Source: Mucor mucedo (lineage: Eukaryota > Mucoromycota > Mucoromycetes > Mucorales > Mucoraceae). From it: a stretch of DNA of 64,000 nucleotides. Location of the stretch: positions 248,001 to 312,000 of the forward strand of contig NW_026252318.1 in NCBI RefSeq assembly GCF_025094135.1, in the 5' to 3' direction. Both the position numbers and the translations under genes were made by a program. The notes below the pieces were generated by a model. It worked only from the letters and a program-made list of their open reading frames with translations. It was not told the DNA's origin and searched no databases. Shown here piece by piece: positions 11,717 through 22,833 of this stretch (its first letter is position 1; every line of letters starts with the position of its first letter).

Positions 11717-12456
11717 TTACGTAGGTAAAGGATTTAAGCGATTTAATAGATTATGAGTGTGAAATTTTTGAGATGAAGGAGGAGGAAGGGGAGGTACAGA
11801 CTCTTTCGAGTAATTATTTTGGAAATAGACTTGAACGGTATCATTCACAATGACGTTGTATTCGGCCCATTTGATTTCTAGGTTATAGTCCTAAAAAAAA
11901 CAGAAAGAAAGAGTTTAGCATGCTTTATTTGACTTTAAATGACACACAAGTAACTTACCAAGAGTTGTAGTAATTGCTTCTCCATCAAATTGATTTCAGA
12001 GGCAGAAAACATTTGAGCATAAGTCACCCAATATTTATTTTTAAGAGCAGTGTCGTGGATATATTTGGATGCGATAATAAGGGTTGCCAAGAAAATCCGG
12101 TGATGGGTACATTCCATGCCCTTGGATGTGCTGGCTAATTTGGATTTTAAGCGGCGGGCATACGACAGCGATGTTAACAGCGTGCCAGTATCAATGCGCG
12201 ATTTTTCAACCACAGATTCGATATAGGACCGCAGCGGCACACTATTACTATAAGGTGGTGTCGGAGGTCGCGAAATATGATTGGTATTATATTCGTATTT
12301 GCTTTCGGGTGATGACAACGGTGGTGATGGTAACCCGCTATTTGACATTTGTAATCGAGATGATTTGCTATGGTTATAACAGTCTTCTACACTGTCACTG
12401 CGGTGTCTTTTATTACTTGTCGGACACGATATAATGGCTTCATACTCTCTAGTCAC
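11717..12456 (-). CDS. Pho85/Pcl-type cyclin
   Basis: Cyclin of the PHO80/PCL class, a regulatory partner of a Pho85-like cyclin-dependent kinase. Two exons (12456-11959, 11890-11717) encode 223 residues. The N-terminal 80 residues are Ser/Pro-rich with PPLSSPES and RPPTPP, possible phosphorylation sites. The cyclin box covers about residues 80-185, with SYARRLKSKL, the conserved HHRIFLATLIIASKY helix, the DTALKNKYW loop and INLMEKQLLQLLDYNLEIKW across the splice junction. The usual MRAIL-type hydrophobic patch is replaced, as in PCLs. The start is the first ATG of the open frame. Whether it acts in phosphate, polarity or cell-cycle control cannot be told from sequence. Confidence 0.85.
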
Positions 12457-13021
12457 ATAATCTATTTGGTACCAATTGTTAATTATATGATAACAAAATG
12501 TGTATTCTTTAAATGTTATGTACCTAATAAGTAGCTAGTGATGGGACCCTTTGAAATTTTATCAAAAATAATGCGGTTATAAGAAGGTACAGAGTCCATA
12601 TGTGTATGAGTTATTTAATGCGATATAAAACAATGAAAAATAAAAAAATATAAGAAACCAAGGTCCTTTTTATAAGTGTGTAGATCAATGTTTTCGGGTC
12701 GGACAAAACGGGAAACAAACATGTCTCAATTTTTTTATGGATAAGAAGCTTGGCTAAATCACAAAAGGCAAGTGGGTCGAGAACAGACTAAACATTTTTA
12801 ATGTCAGACCTCTTTTCTTTGTTTCGCATGTGTCTCTTCCACATCAAAAAAAATTCTGTTATTTCTATTATGGAATTCTACAAAGGTTAAATTAAAACAC
12901 TATTTGTTGTCGTAAAAATATTTATTTCAGCATCTCATATGCACCACAAAAAAAAAAAATGTTTCAAATAATTCATTGGATGTGTCTCTGCATACAGAAA
13001 TTAGGAAACAAGCATCGAGTT
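12457..13021. other. intergenic region between cyclin and YTH1
   Basis: About 565 bases of AT-rich DNA that must hold the cyclin promoter and the YTH1 3' UTR, both on the minus strand. No coding segment or recognisable RNA gene was seen. Confidence 0.55.
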
Positions 13022-13941
13022 TTATTTAGGTGGGCCAGGTCGTCCCTGTTGACATCTATTGGCGTAATGACCTTGCTGTCCACACTTGTAACAAGTAACA
13101 TCCTCTAATTTTCTAAAACTACCTGGTTGTCCCCCTTGTTGCTGCTGTTGCTGTTGTGTGCCTTGTTGGAAATGAGGTTGTCTGCTAAACGATTTTGTAT
13201 GATGATCCTCATCTTGGGTATTATGGTTGATATGCTGGTAAGGCTGTTGCGATGGTTGATCTCCAGATCCTTCGTTTTGATTATTATACATGACTGGTAA
13301 TTCATATTTAGGATGGCCATTAGGACAGTTGAGACCATCAGGACAGAAGCCTGTCAGGTAATTCTGACACACAAGCTTTCGGACATGTTTATTACGGCAA
13401 TTAGGCCCTACACCCGCATAATTTAGTCAGCATTTTATACAAAATATCTGATCCTATAACACAACTTACCATGTTTACAAAATCCACGCGCATACCAGGG
13501 GCATTCCTTTTGCTTACTCTCGGGATCAATATGAAGGTACATGCACTCGTCTCCATTACAACATTCACCATACTTTGAATAAAACCAACATTCCGGCATC
13601 TTCTTCATGTTGAACACATGCAAAAACTCACACCCATCGCCCTTCTTACACAGTCCACGCAGCCAATGTTTACAGACAACAGACTTGTCACGATCGTATC
13701 CCTTGTGTCTAAATTGACAGTTGGAGCCTTTTGTGCAAGTTCCTTTTAGATAGTATTTACAAATGGGTTCATCTAATGTCTGTTGTTAGTTGTCCCATTT
13801 TTTGTTCTGTGTGTTTCTGTATCTCTTACCTTCTCGTTTGGTCTGATTATCGAGTTTTAAACCAAGTTCGTTCTTAATGAATTCTTCAAAATCAAATGTA
13901 AGCCCTGCATGGTTTACATTAAAAATGGGTGATTCTAGCAT
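13022..13941 (-). CDS. YTH1: cleavage and polyadenylation factor CPSF30/Yth1, CCCH zinc-finger protein
   Basis: RNA-binding subunit of the pre-mRNA 3'-end cleavage and polyadenylation machinery that reads the poly(A) signal region. Three exons (13941-13830, 13772-13470, 13407-13022) give 266 residues. Five C3H1 fingers follow one another: CKYYLKGTC, CKHWLRGLC, CWFYSKYGEC, CPWYARGFC and CQNYLTGFC. After a Gln/His-rich linker with a run of seven Gln, a C-terminal CCHC zinc knuckle (CYKCGQQGHYANRC) is present. The knuckle is found in animal CPSF30 but not in budding-yeast Yth1, so this copy resembles the animal form. It is divergent from the FAD oxidoreductase gene. Confidence 0.95.
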
Positions 13942-14186
13942 ATTTAAAAGTTAAAATGGTCTTAAAAAGAATATTTTTCTTTCTTCCTACTGAGCCAAAA
14001 TCCTTAAAATGGACAAAAACGTCACTGAGAGTGCAAAAAGTACGTGACTGCTATTTTACCCTTATTTTTTTTTGTTTTAAAAAAGGATAATTCGCGGTTG
14101 GGGGATCAAATTAAAAAGCAAAAATCCCATTGTCTTTTCTTTCCCTCCCCTTTTTTATTATTTTTTTTTTCTTTATACTTTTTATT
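13942..14186. promoter_or_regulatory. divergent promoter region, YTH1 / FAD oxidoreductase
   Basis: A 245-base gap separates the two start codons. The oxidoreductase side carries a pyrimidine-rich tract (CTTTCCCTCCCCTTTTTT) just before its ATG, a common fungal core-promoter feature. No clear TATA box is visible. Confidence 0.45.
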
Positions 14187-15925
14187 ATGAGTGATACAGT
14201 CAAGGTAGCTGTGATTGGGTCTGGTTTAGCAGGACTTTCAGCAGCCTACTTGTTAACCCAAGGCCATATCGAGGGAGATAAAAAGTTTGAAGTCCATGTG
14301 TTTGAAAAGAATACAGAATTAGGCATGGATGCTGCTTCTATTTCCGTTGGACCCGAGAAAGATTTCAGAATTGATGTAAGCAAACAAGACAATAAATACC
14401 TGTTAGTCCCCCACTTTCCTAATTTATCATAAAAATAACAGGTACCTATGCGTTCCTACATGTCTGGTAAAGTGACCTAGGAAATCCACCCTATTTTTCA
14501 TAATACTAAACACAAAAGGATTAGGTTATTACTCTCATTTATCAAAGTTATACGAGCATCTCGATATTCCAGCTAAAAAAGCCAATTTCAGTTTTGGTTG
14601 GTACAGAATCATGCAATCGGCAAAGAAGAGACAATCTTCGATAGATCCATCCCAAGTAGCTTCATACACCGACCATAATTCCTACCTAGTGTACAGTGGT
14701 GCACGTACTGTGGGTTATTTAGATATGGTCACATCCAATACCATTACAACCTTTTGGGACTACCTAACAGAGATAGGTAATTTTCTCTGGAGAGCTTTTG
14801 TTGTTGCCATGTCTTATGTTTGGATAATGGCCATCTCTCTTTACTTTCACCATGCCGGTCATTTAACAGATCCCGACCATTCCATTTGTAACATGACCTT
14901 GGGCGATTTTTTTAAAACATATAAATTTCACCCGTTTTTTGTTCATGAGATATTTGTGCCTTTGTTTGCTGCTGTATGTACAAATTCATATGATTCCATG
15001 CTAAAGTATCCAGCCTCTGATATTCTCGGTAAAAAAATTGTATACAATTCATTGTTATAAAACACTAATATCTATTTTTATAGAGTACATGGCAGTTGGT
15101 TTATTCCAGGAATCTTACATTGTTGCGTGCGGCGTGCAACGTGTGGTACAAACCATATCTGCTCCGCTCAAGCACGTTCACCTGAACACACAAATTATGA
15201 GCATTCAACCCAACAAAACAACAAAATTTCGATTGATCGATGAACATGGTGAAAATTACGATGTCGATCATATTATTTTTGCAACTCAGGGAAACCAAGC
15301 TATTTCCATGCTACAAGCTTATACCAATGCTTTGAAAGAACAATCAAATTCACTTCAAGCGTACACAGAATCAGTCCAATCTGTTCAGCTTCAGATGGAC
15401 ATGCTCAAAAAATTCCACTATGATTCCGCCCTCGTCATCAATCATACTGACACCAGATTGCTCCCTACTGACCCGAGTAACTGGAGGGCCCTGAATTTGG
15501 CCATCGTGGATAAATCGGTCGATCCTGGAGAGAGCCATTTAATTGTACCCTTTCCTCATGATACTACCATGGCAACCCACATTTTAAACATGACTCACAG
15601 CAGTATCAGTAAAGGCAGTGTATACATGCAAACAACCAATCCTTGTCTGGCTGTAGACCCAAAGAAAATCCTGTCTGTCACCTGGTTTGAGCGTGCCACA
15701 GTCACTTTACAATCCAAACGAGCACTGCAAGACTTATTTCAAACCACAAAGGACGAATCAGAGCCTACCTTAGGTCCATGTCAAGGCAAAAACGGTATCT
15801 GGTTTGTAGGTTCTTATTGTTGGAAAGGCATCCCATTACTAGAGGGTTGTGTTGCCAGTGCTGAATCCGTAGTGACCAAAGGTATTGCTGTCGCAGAGAA
15901 TATCACTATACAATTACCCTATTAG
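14187..15925 (+). CDS. FAD/NAD(P)-binding amine-oxidase-like oxidoreductase with membrane segment
   Basis: Flavoprotein of the amine oxidase/phytoene desaturase-like superfamily. Four exons (14187-14375, 14442-14466, 14519-15028, 15084-15925) join to 521 residues. The dinucleotide-binding motif VAVIGSGLAGLSAAYLL sits at residues about 6-22. The C-terminal FAD motif is GIWFVGSYCWKGIPLLEGC, with the usual Gly-x-G-x-P-L-x-E-G-C pattern. A hydrophobic stretch in the middle (FVVAMSYVWIMAISLYF, about residues 165-185) suggests membrane association. Overall pattern is like the COG2907-type predicted NAD/FAD-binding proteins; the substrate is unknown. The ATG at 14187 is preferred to an in-frame ATG at 14130 because the latter adds only a low-complexity Phe/Ile run from the T-rich leader. 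Exon 2 is only 25 nt. Confidence 0.85.
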
Positions 15926-18090
15926 AAATATACATCTTTTTTTTTTCTTTTGTACATATATTAAAACTTTTTTTAAATGGAGCTGTAATTCGTATTTTGT
16001 TACCAGGAAATTTTTTTCAGGTACAAATAATTGACTTCCCCCAATCATGCAGGGGTGTAAGGAAATTTGTCATATTTTTTTCCAAAAAAAAAAGCGCACA
16101 GTCATCAACTATGCATACAATTTAGGTCACGCACCCTTATAGGTATTAAATATTCTTGTTGGGGCATTAGTTGAATGTTTTTTCAATAGAAGAATAATTT
16201 AAGCCATTATTTTGTACCAGAAGCTTTCTGAATTTTTTTGCTTTAGTATAGACACCACTTATTTTCGACACTTATGTAAATGATCGATTTGAAATAAAAA
16301 AAGTTTATAGTTGCACCAATAGATTAAATACAACCTATTTTAGTTAAAATGGTACAAATGTTAAATTGCCGTCAACCGGTCACTTTTTTGACCCTCATTT
16401 GGTCACTTATAGTGCCTCCAGTGTCAGTTGACGCTTTTTGACCAGGCAAAATCGCATTTGTCGTAGATTCTTTTCTTTTCACAAAAATCAGAAATTTAAA
16501 AGTCGTACTGCCGCATTAACTATTTGATAAATCTCAATAACTTTATAAATGAAATTAGTTTAAAAACCTTTATATAGAAATGAATGACTTGGCTATGCTT
16601 TGTTTAAAAGTCATACATGATATTGGAATACAAGAGAATAAAATATGAGAGGAGGGAGAGATGGGAGCGAGAAAGCTTACGCCAAAGAGAACCGGAGGAT
16701 TTTCTGTTTGCAACATTTGGGATTGATTGTATCAATTGGTAAAAGACACTCAATTTGGCTAATTTCTTTAGGTGCGTCGATGGACAAAATTTTTGCCAGT
16801 TGCATTATTTCTTCTGTGGGTAGAACACGATGTTGTGAAGAATTTGAATCTAGCTAATAAAATATTTGCGTAACTCAATTGATATATGAATTCAATTTTT
16901 CCTCAATCGATGAATCGACATCAGTAGATGAGGACGCACCAGGAACAATATACCACAGACTTTTTCATTTTATTAAATCATAAAAGAAATCCTTTTGGAA
17001 AAAAAAAAGTCTTCTGGAATTAAAAGTCTAGTAAAAAATACTTCAACTATGGAAGGTGTGCACTGAATACGGATAGATTTCATCCCTTTACTTAAAGAAT
17101 ACCACCATTCAACTCTGTGTCAAATGCTGATTCCATCCATGTGCGTAATATGACATGCAATCGTATGAAGTTGGTGTATAACCAGCCAGCAATGATCGAA
17201 ACAAGTCTAATACTTTCCATGATTTGACGTGCGGGATTTTGAAGTAGTTTTCATGTGGACAACTCATCTTCACCTTTGGAATAGAAAATATTAGAAGTAA
17301 ATTGAATCGTTTGGTGGTCGACATACTTGCTTCACACAATAAGGAAATGCTTGTGCTTGACATGTTTCTAATAAGTTGCCAAGTAGTAACTACCGTAAAC
17401 ACTTGTAAGTATCAGTCTTTAGTGAATGTTGCGAGATATTGTCTTGCTGTAGTGATATAATACTTCCAAATTTCTCAGTAACCACGAAAGTAAAAAAATA
17501 ATAATAAAATAAATAGACGATGATGAACTAGTTAGTAATGTGATATTTTAAAATCAGCATAATATATAATGTGCAATACATCAGGCAGCCTCTACTTAAA
17601 CGGGTTATCGTCAGATGCACAAAAAAAATTTCATACACCAGCTTATTCGGCATTTAGTAGGAATATACTCAAGGAGTGCGATACGATCAAGTCGTAAAGA
17701 TACACTTGAGCATAACGGCAGGGGCGTTACTCAATCATACAAAGAATTTATCTGATCCAGCCCATCAAGTCTTTGCAGAGCCAATAAGCAAGGGATGTTA
17801 CTTTATCATACAAAGAGTTTCTGGCCACCCATTAGGTCTTTATAGAGCAAACAAACAAGAGGAGAGCAATACGATCTAGTCGTGAAGATACACTCATGCT
17901 CATCGAGTAACCCTGATGTACAGCAACACCTTAGTTACGTACCAGAGAGTGTGAGGATGGAAAATGCAAAAAAAAAAGCTTCATAATCAAAATTTTCATA
18001 TGCTTGATGACGGGACTCCCTAGCCGTCGTTTTTGAGGGTTTTTAAAGTAGAAGACTGCTTTGCTTTTGTTGTTTATTAATTTTTTCTGG
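15926..18090. other. AT-rich intergenic region
   Basis: It holds the oxidoreductase 3' UTR and then mostly featureless AT-rich DNA. No frame of coding quality was seen. A degenerate tandem repeat at about 17673-17900 is listed separately. Confidence 0.55.
17673..17900. repeat. degenerate nested direct repeats
   Basis: Two diverged copies of a unit of about 71 bases starting GTTACT and containing ATCATACAAAGA lie back to back (17726-17796 and 17797-17867). Outside them, a segment GGAGTGCGATACGATC (17673) recurs in altered form as GGAGAGCAATACGATC (17861), followed in both copies by a matching AGTCGT.AAGATACACT. Function is unknown. Confidence 0.55.
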
Positions 18091-20190
18091 TTATCTTTGT
18101 GTAGTAAAATTAGAATTAGGAGGAATGTTTGAAGAGTGGATACGAGAGAGAAACCATTGATTGAAGCTGTTTAATTCTTCAAGCTCAGTTTCGGTCAAAG
18201 TATATTGTTGGCGTTTAAGTTTATGAATGCTCGAAAGCAGAGTGTCAAATTCTGTTGAAGAATTGCTTGAGGAGATGGGGGAAGCTTGTTCAGTTGGAGT
18301 AAGAAGAGCTGAGCTATCAGGCGAGTTCTGGGGAATGGTTGAGAAGGTGGGGTCGAAAGAAACTATTCAATTTAAGGTTAGTAAAAACTTGAAGCCGTAA
18401 AGATTTCAATAGTATTTATGTTTACCTTCAAATACAGAGAACATGGACATATCACGCTTCAACAAATACATGTGTTTGCATGCGATATTGTTAAAGCGGA
18501 AGTCAGGGCAACTGCAAGTGATCATTTGTAGATCTTCCACCACAACATCATAACTTACACCAGAAGTCGAGAAAGAAGAAACAACATAAACACTTCTACC
18601 ATCAGAATCAGCTCTCGCAGTTTCGATCATTTGTTCCAAAGCATCAGCACTGATAGCCTCTGCCTGCATCTCTCTTGTTCGATGTCGTCTTTCTTCAGGA
18701 CCCATTCTTCCAACTTTCGAGAAGATACGACTGATGTTGTTAGCATACTCGGGCAGAACGTCCTTCACCAAAACAAACACCAGTCGATCAACTCTACGGT
18801 TTCTTTTTCTGCCAAGATAATTCGTCTTCAATTGGTTGTGCCAACTCTCCACATAGTTGTTCGTCTCCATATTAGTGTACATGGCCGGTTGGTATGCGGC
18901 GGACCATCGCATGAACGCATCGTCTTCCAGGTACCGACTTTTGAAGTACTGCAAAAAATCGCGATACTCGGAGTATACGGTGATGAATGCTGTGAGTTTT
19001 CTTGTGAAGACAGGTCTGTCACGTTCCCACATCATTGCCTTCAGATCCGCAATGATCTTGTTCTGAACGGTGTTGTTGTGATGGGTATCACCAGGCTTGA
19101 CCAATTGTCGGATTTTCCCTGTCCAAGCTCTTGCCACATGAAACAAACACCATTGCACACTTGCCGAAGGGTATACTGCTTGAATCGCACCCAACTCAGT
19201 ACTACTGACATCGATTGTGATCTTCTCGATGTTCAAGATCCCAACTTGATTTCTCAGGAACCTCAAGAAGTTAGCCAATGGACCCATGGACTGATCGATG
19301 GTGAAAAAGAACGCAACAGGACAACCAGTGCCAGTCAAGGGATGGCGCGTGACAATCGTATAGAGGATTCCGTTTGAAAAACTGGTAGTGCTGTGGGTGG
19401 CGTCAAGACATACACTACGAGCTTGAAATAGGAGATTCTTCTGGAAAGGGGAAATAAAACCGAAAGAAAACGAATCCATGAAATCGCGGCCTTCAAAAGT
19501 CTCGAAATTCTCTTGTTGAAGCTCGCTTAACCAAGCACGGACAGACTGGTGTTGATTTTGATGTCTTTGATAGCTTGCTTCTTGAATTCTTTTGTAGATG
19601 TTGTAGACTTCATCAGCATGGATCAAAGTATCACGGTGGGTGCTATCACCAGCAAGAACATTATTTCTAATGTGAGACATTAAATTTCTTTGAATGTTCA
19701 CTCTGGTTTCTCTTTGACTATAGCCTTCCCGGAGACGCTCCTCGACCAAAGCCCTTACGGAGACTGATACAGGCAAAAATGGCAATTCGCTACTTCCAAT
19801 TTCGTGGTTGTGGTTATCAGAATGAGTAATTGTAACCATTGAAGGATCACTTGGCGAACAGACGACCTTTGAAGTGGCTGGGCAGTTGATCTTCTTGCTT
19901 CTCTTTTGCAAGCCGCGTATCTGACCGGAAGCACCACCTCGGACAACACCAACATGTACTCTTTTAGATCCTGGACGATGGCATACATAGTATTCTCTGA
20001 AGACATAGGTTGGATGTCTTTGTCTACCATTTAAGTTTCCAGTAGGAGCATCTTGATGCTTGTTGAAATTCCATTTTACACCATGTTTGGAAACATATTC
20101 TTGAATCACAGTCGCGTAGGTCTCGGTAGTAGCTGTTAAAGTATTAGGAATAGCACAACAAAGTGAGATGTTCATTGACTTTTTATACAA
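18091..20190 (-). CDS. MULE-type transposase with FAR1/GCM-like and SWIM zinc fingers
   Basis: A Mutator-like DDE transposase or a domesticated relative. The main exon (20190-18426) and a last exon (18362-18091) join across a 63 nt intron to 678 residues. The N-terminal Cys/His region (about residues 63-130, ending in HSDNHNH) resembles the FAR1/WRKY-GCM1 DNA-binding finger. The catalytic core has Asp in CLDATHST (about 263), Asp in ITIDVSS (about 327) followed by the MULE C-x2-H motif WCLFH, and Glu in YVESWHNQLK (about 448). A SWIM finger, C-S-C...C-K-H, lies at about 559-573. The spliced tail is Ser/Pro-rich and then helical. No stop interrupts it. No terminal inverted repeat was recognised beside it. 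Confidence 0.87.
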
Positions 20191-21439
20191 ATAACAGGGA
20201 AGGTAAGTTGAAAAGGCGAAGGAAATTTTATAAATTCTGTTATTGGGCCGGATTGGGTTTTAAATAATGTACAATGCAATAAACCCCATCGATAATTTTT
20301 TTTTTTCGGCAATTGATGTTTTGAGAGTTTTATGTGACAGAAAAAATAGACGCTCATGGTGATTGTTGCTGTTGCTGAGATTGTTGAGATAAGCCAGTAG
20401 CTTACGACCTGACTCTTTGGGAACATTGCCTAGTGTCATGTCCCGGCTGTCTACAAGTTGATAGCTTTTTTATCCAATAATTTTTTTTTGTTATTATGAC
20501 AGATGTACAAATCAAAATTGTAGAGCCATGACTAATAACACAAATAAGATTGTTCCTCGTCTATGGAATTGTGAAATAGTTGCTTGCTTGAACATGGTTG
20601 ATATTGTTCGTTCACTTCGTGCTGGAAATGACATTCTCTTTAAGATTTCGACGTGGAGAGGCTTCCCAGGACAAACGGAGGAGAGCAAGGACCCAAAATG
20701 ACCAAGCAAACATTAGGAATGTTCGTCAACGTTGTAACTAGAATTATTTAAGCCTACTATCGCAGGTCAAGCATGGTCTAGTATTTTCTGAAAATAATGT
20801 AGTAGTAAATGAACGAGTCAACTAGAGTAACGGGCTTTACTTATACTTTATATAAAAAACTGAGGTTGTAGAGATTCTAACCCTAATAATTAATACCGAT
20901 TAAAAGTCGGTAACTTTACCGATTAAGTTACAAAGTAATACTTACCAACTACTGCTTTTAGTCTTAGTGACCCTTTTCAATACGAAAGCGACATGACAAT
21001 TGTATTACTGATATGGGTATAAGCTTTTTAACATGTCGTGACATTTATGAAAGCTCAGCAAGGAAAATAAGGCTCTAATTATAGCCTCTTGAGTGCCATA
21101 TAAAATATCGCGAGCCATACATGTTTTATAATAGCTCTCGCAATTCACTTTGTTCATGCTACAAGTAAAACCTCAAACACTATAAGCTTAACTAGAGGAT
21201 ATACCTTACACGAGTATTACAGCACTAGTAGTAACACATCTGTTGTATTTTTATACATGATGTCTTTGTACAGTACAACTTTTCTTTTAGATATCATCTT
21301 CCAGATTCACCGGGTCGAATTCCTCCAGCATCCATGGTAAAGCTGATTGTAAAATAGCTAAGTCACTAACCTCTGCGGTTCTTCTATCTGCTTTAACTAC
21401 AATCCTTATCCAGATGTTCGAATATATATTTTAATTTTT
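20191..21439. other. intergenic region upstream of the MULE gene
   Basis: AT-rich DNA. A 57-codon plus-strand frame beginning at 20528 has plausible codons but no recognisable domain or promoter and is not called. No terminal inverted repeat of the MULE could be matched here. Confidence 0.5.
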
Positions 21440-22272
21440 CAATCAATGAAATTAGTTACAACTATTAAAAATGATGGGGGTTTGGTGACGACTCCCACCA
21501 TGACACTTCGGTACTTGGGTATTCCAACCTTGAATACTTTTGGACAACTACTATCCTCATAATCTGTTTCGTCTTCTGACATGAATTCCTTTTAGATGAC
21601 TTCTCTTAATTCATCCTATGGATGCGTGTATCCAATATTTCCTCTAATTATGTCAACATCGTGATCAAATACTTTTTGTGCTACTACTTCTATTTGAAAA
21701 AGTGAGAAAGAAAAAGGAAGCGTTTAAGATACAGATTAACAATTTAGAGAATCATATTACTAACGTATTTCTTTCTTTTTGCATGTCTCTTACGACCACA
21801 ACAACTAGAAGCTTTACAAGTTTGATCCTCATAAACTGGTGGGTCTCGTACAGTTATTTGTTGATTGTCTGTATCATGTGTTATCTCTTCTGTATTTTGT
21901 GTCGCTTCTTCCGTGTTTTCCATGTATTGGTCCGGTTGTTAGGCGATGAAAGAAAACGGTGTGGAGACACCAACCAGTTTTTTCTTGTACTCATCAACAG
22001 CTACTTGGAGGTCATTTCAGAAATTATTCAATAGAATCTACAAACTGATTTTGTAATTGCATATCATGAGTTCTTTCTGCCATCTTTTGCTCTAGACTAC
22101 TAATCTTGGCGTTGCTGTAGTCTTTTAACGCGGGATCGATCTCATTTTCATAATCAGAGACAATGTCAACGTTCGTTGTTCTGCTGAAACTACTGAATCG
22201 TTGGTTTGTGAGCATTTTGAAGAAAGAAATAGGCGTTTTTGTCAATGTAACACTGAGTTTAGAGAGCTGCAT
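21440..22272 (-). pseudogene. decayed gene of unrecognised family, several in-frame stops
   Basis: Reading the minus strand gives one coherent protein-like message broken by stops and small frame changes. It begins with an intact 82-codon frame (22272-22024) with coiled-coil-like text (SSLEQKMAERTHDMQL). An acidic/Thr/Gln segment follows (from an ATG at 21923), ending in a Cys/Arg/Lys-rich cluster (CCGRKRHAKRKK). Further down is an acidic box (FMSEDETDYEDSS). Codon use is coding-like throughout, but at least four stops interrupt the long frame. The basic and acidic blocks suggest a nucleic-acid-binding or transposon-associated protein; the family is not recognised. Confidence 0.5.
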
Positions 22273-22491
22273 AATTGTTTTTAAATATCACGGTTAAAGT
22301 TGCTTATCGTTTCTTTTAAAAAAAAAGAAAGTCATCGACATCCTCATTAAAAACGTTATCTTGGGCGGTAGCTTTTGTACATCCGCTACTGTCAAAATAT
22401 GAAGTGTCTTCTTTAAAGGCAAAATACTTGTGTAATTTATTTACTTGTTATAATCATTCAGCCGCAACAGCTGCACGGTAAACGAAAAAAA

Positions 22492-22785
22492 TTAATGGTT
22501 TACGGATCTGGGTTGGACGGGATGGATATGTTGCTTGACGTTGGAGCCAGCATTTTTGGAAACATCTGGTTGACGAGAGGCAGTATGGGCATGAAGGTCG
22601 TATTGACGAATACGTTCTTTCTCTTCTTCGTCCTTCTTTTCATTATCCTCCTTATTTGAAGTGGCGTCTTCTTTCTTGTCATTAGCGTGACTAGTACGAT
22701 GAGCAGCTTGTTTGACTCTCATACCACCAACCATTTGAGCAGGAGCATGATCTAAGTTTGAGTGAGTAGTGGAGATATTGGGCAT
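22492..22785 (-). CDS. small hydrophilic protein of unknown function
   Basis: A single-exon 97-residue protein. It is highly polar: the middle (about residues 37-60) is almost entirely Lys/Glu/Asp/Asn, and the end is rich in His, Gln and Asn. There is no signal peptide, membrane segment or Cys. The frame is supported by a well-placed TATA-like box 40-48 bases upstream and by clean start and stop positions. Such composition fits an intrinsically disordered, possibly stress-related small protein, but no family is recognised. Confidence 0.6.
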   Translation of the reverse strand: MPNISTTHSNLDHAPAQMVGGMRVKQAAHRTSHANDKKEDATSNKEDNEKKDEEEKERIRQYDLHAHTASRQPDVSKNAGSNVKQHIHPVQPRSVNH

Positions 22786-22824
22786 TGTTGTAATATAGTT
22801 TATGAACGATGAAGAAGATGCATG

Positions 22825-22833
22825 TATTTATAT
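22825..22833 (-). promoter_or_regulatory. TATA-like box for the small hydrophilic protein
   Basis: ATATAAATA on the minus strand, 40-48 bases before the ATG at 22785. Position and sequence fit a fungal core promoter with a short leader. Confidence 0.55.
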
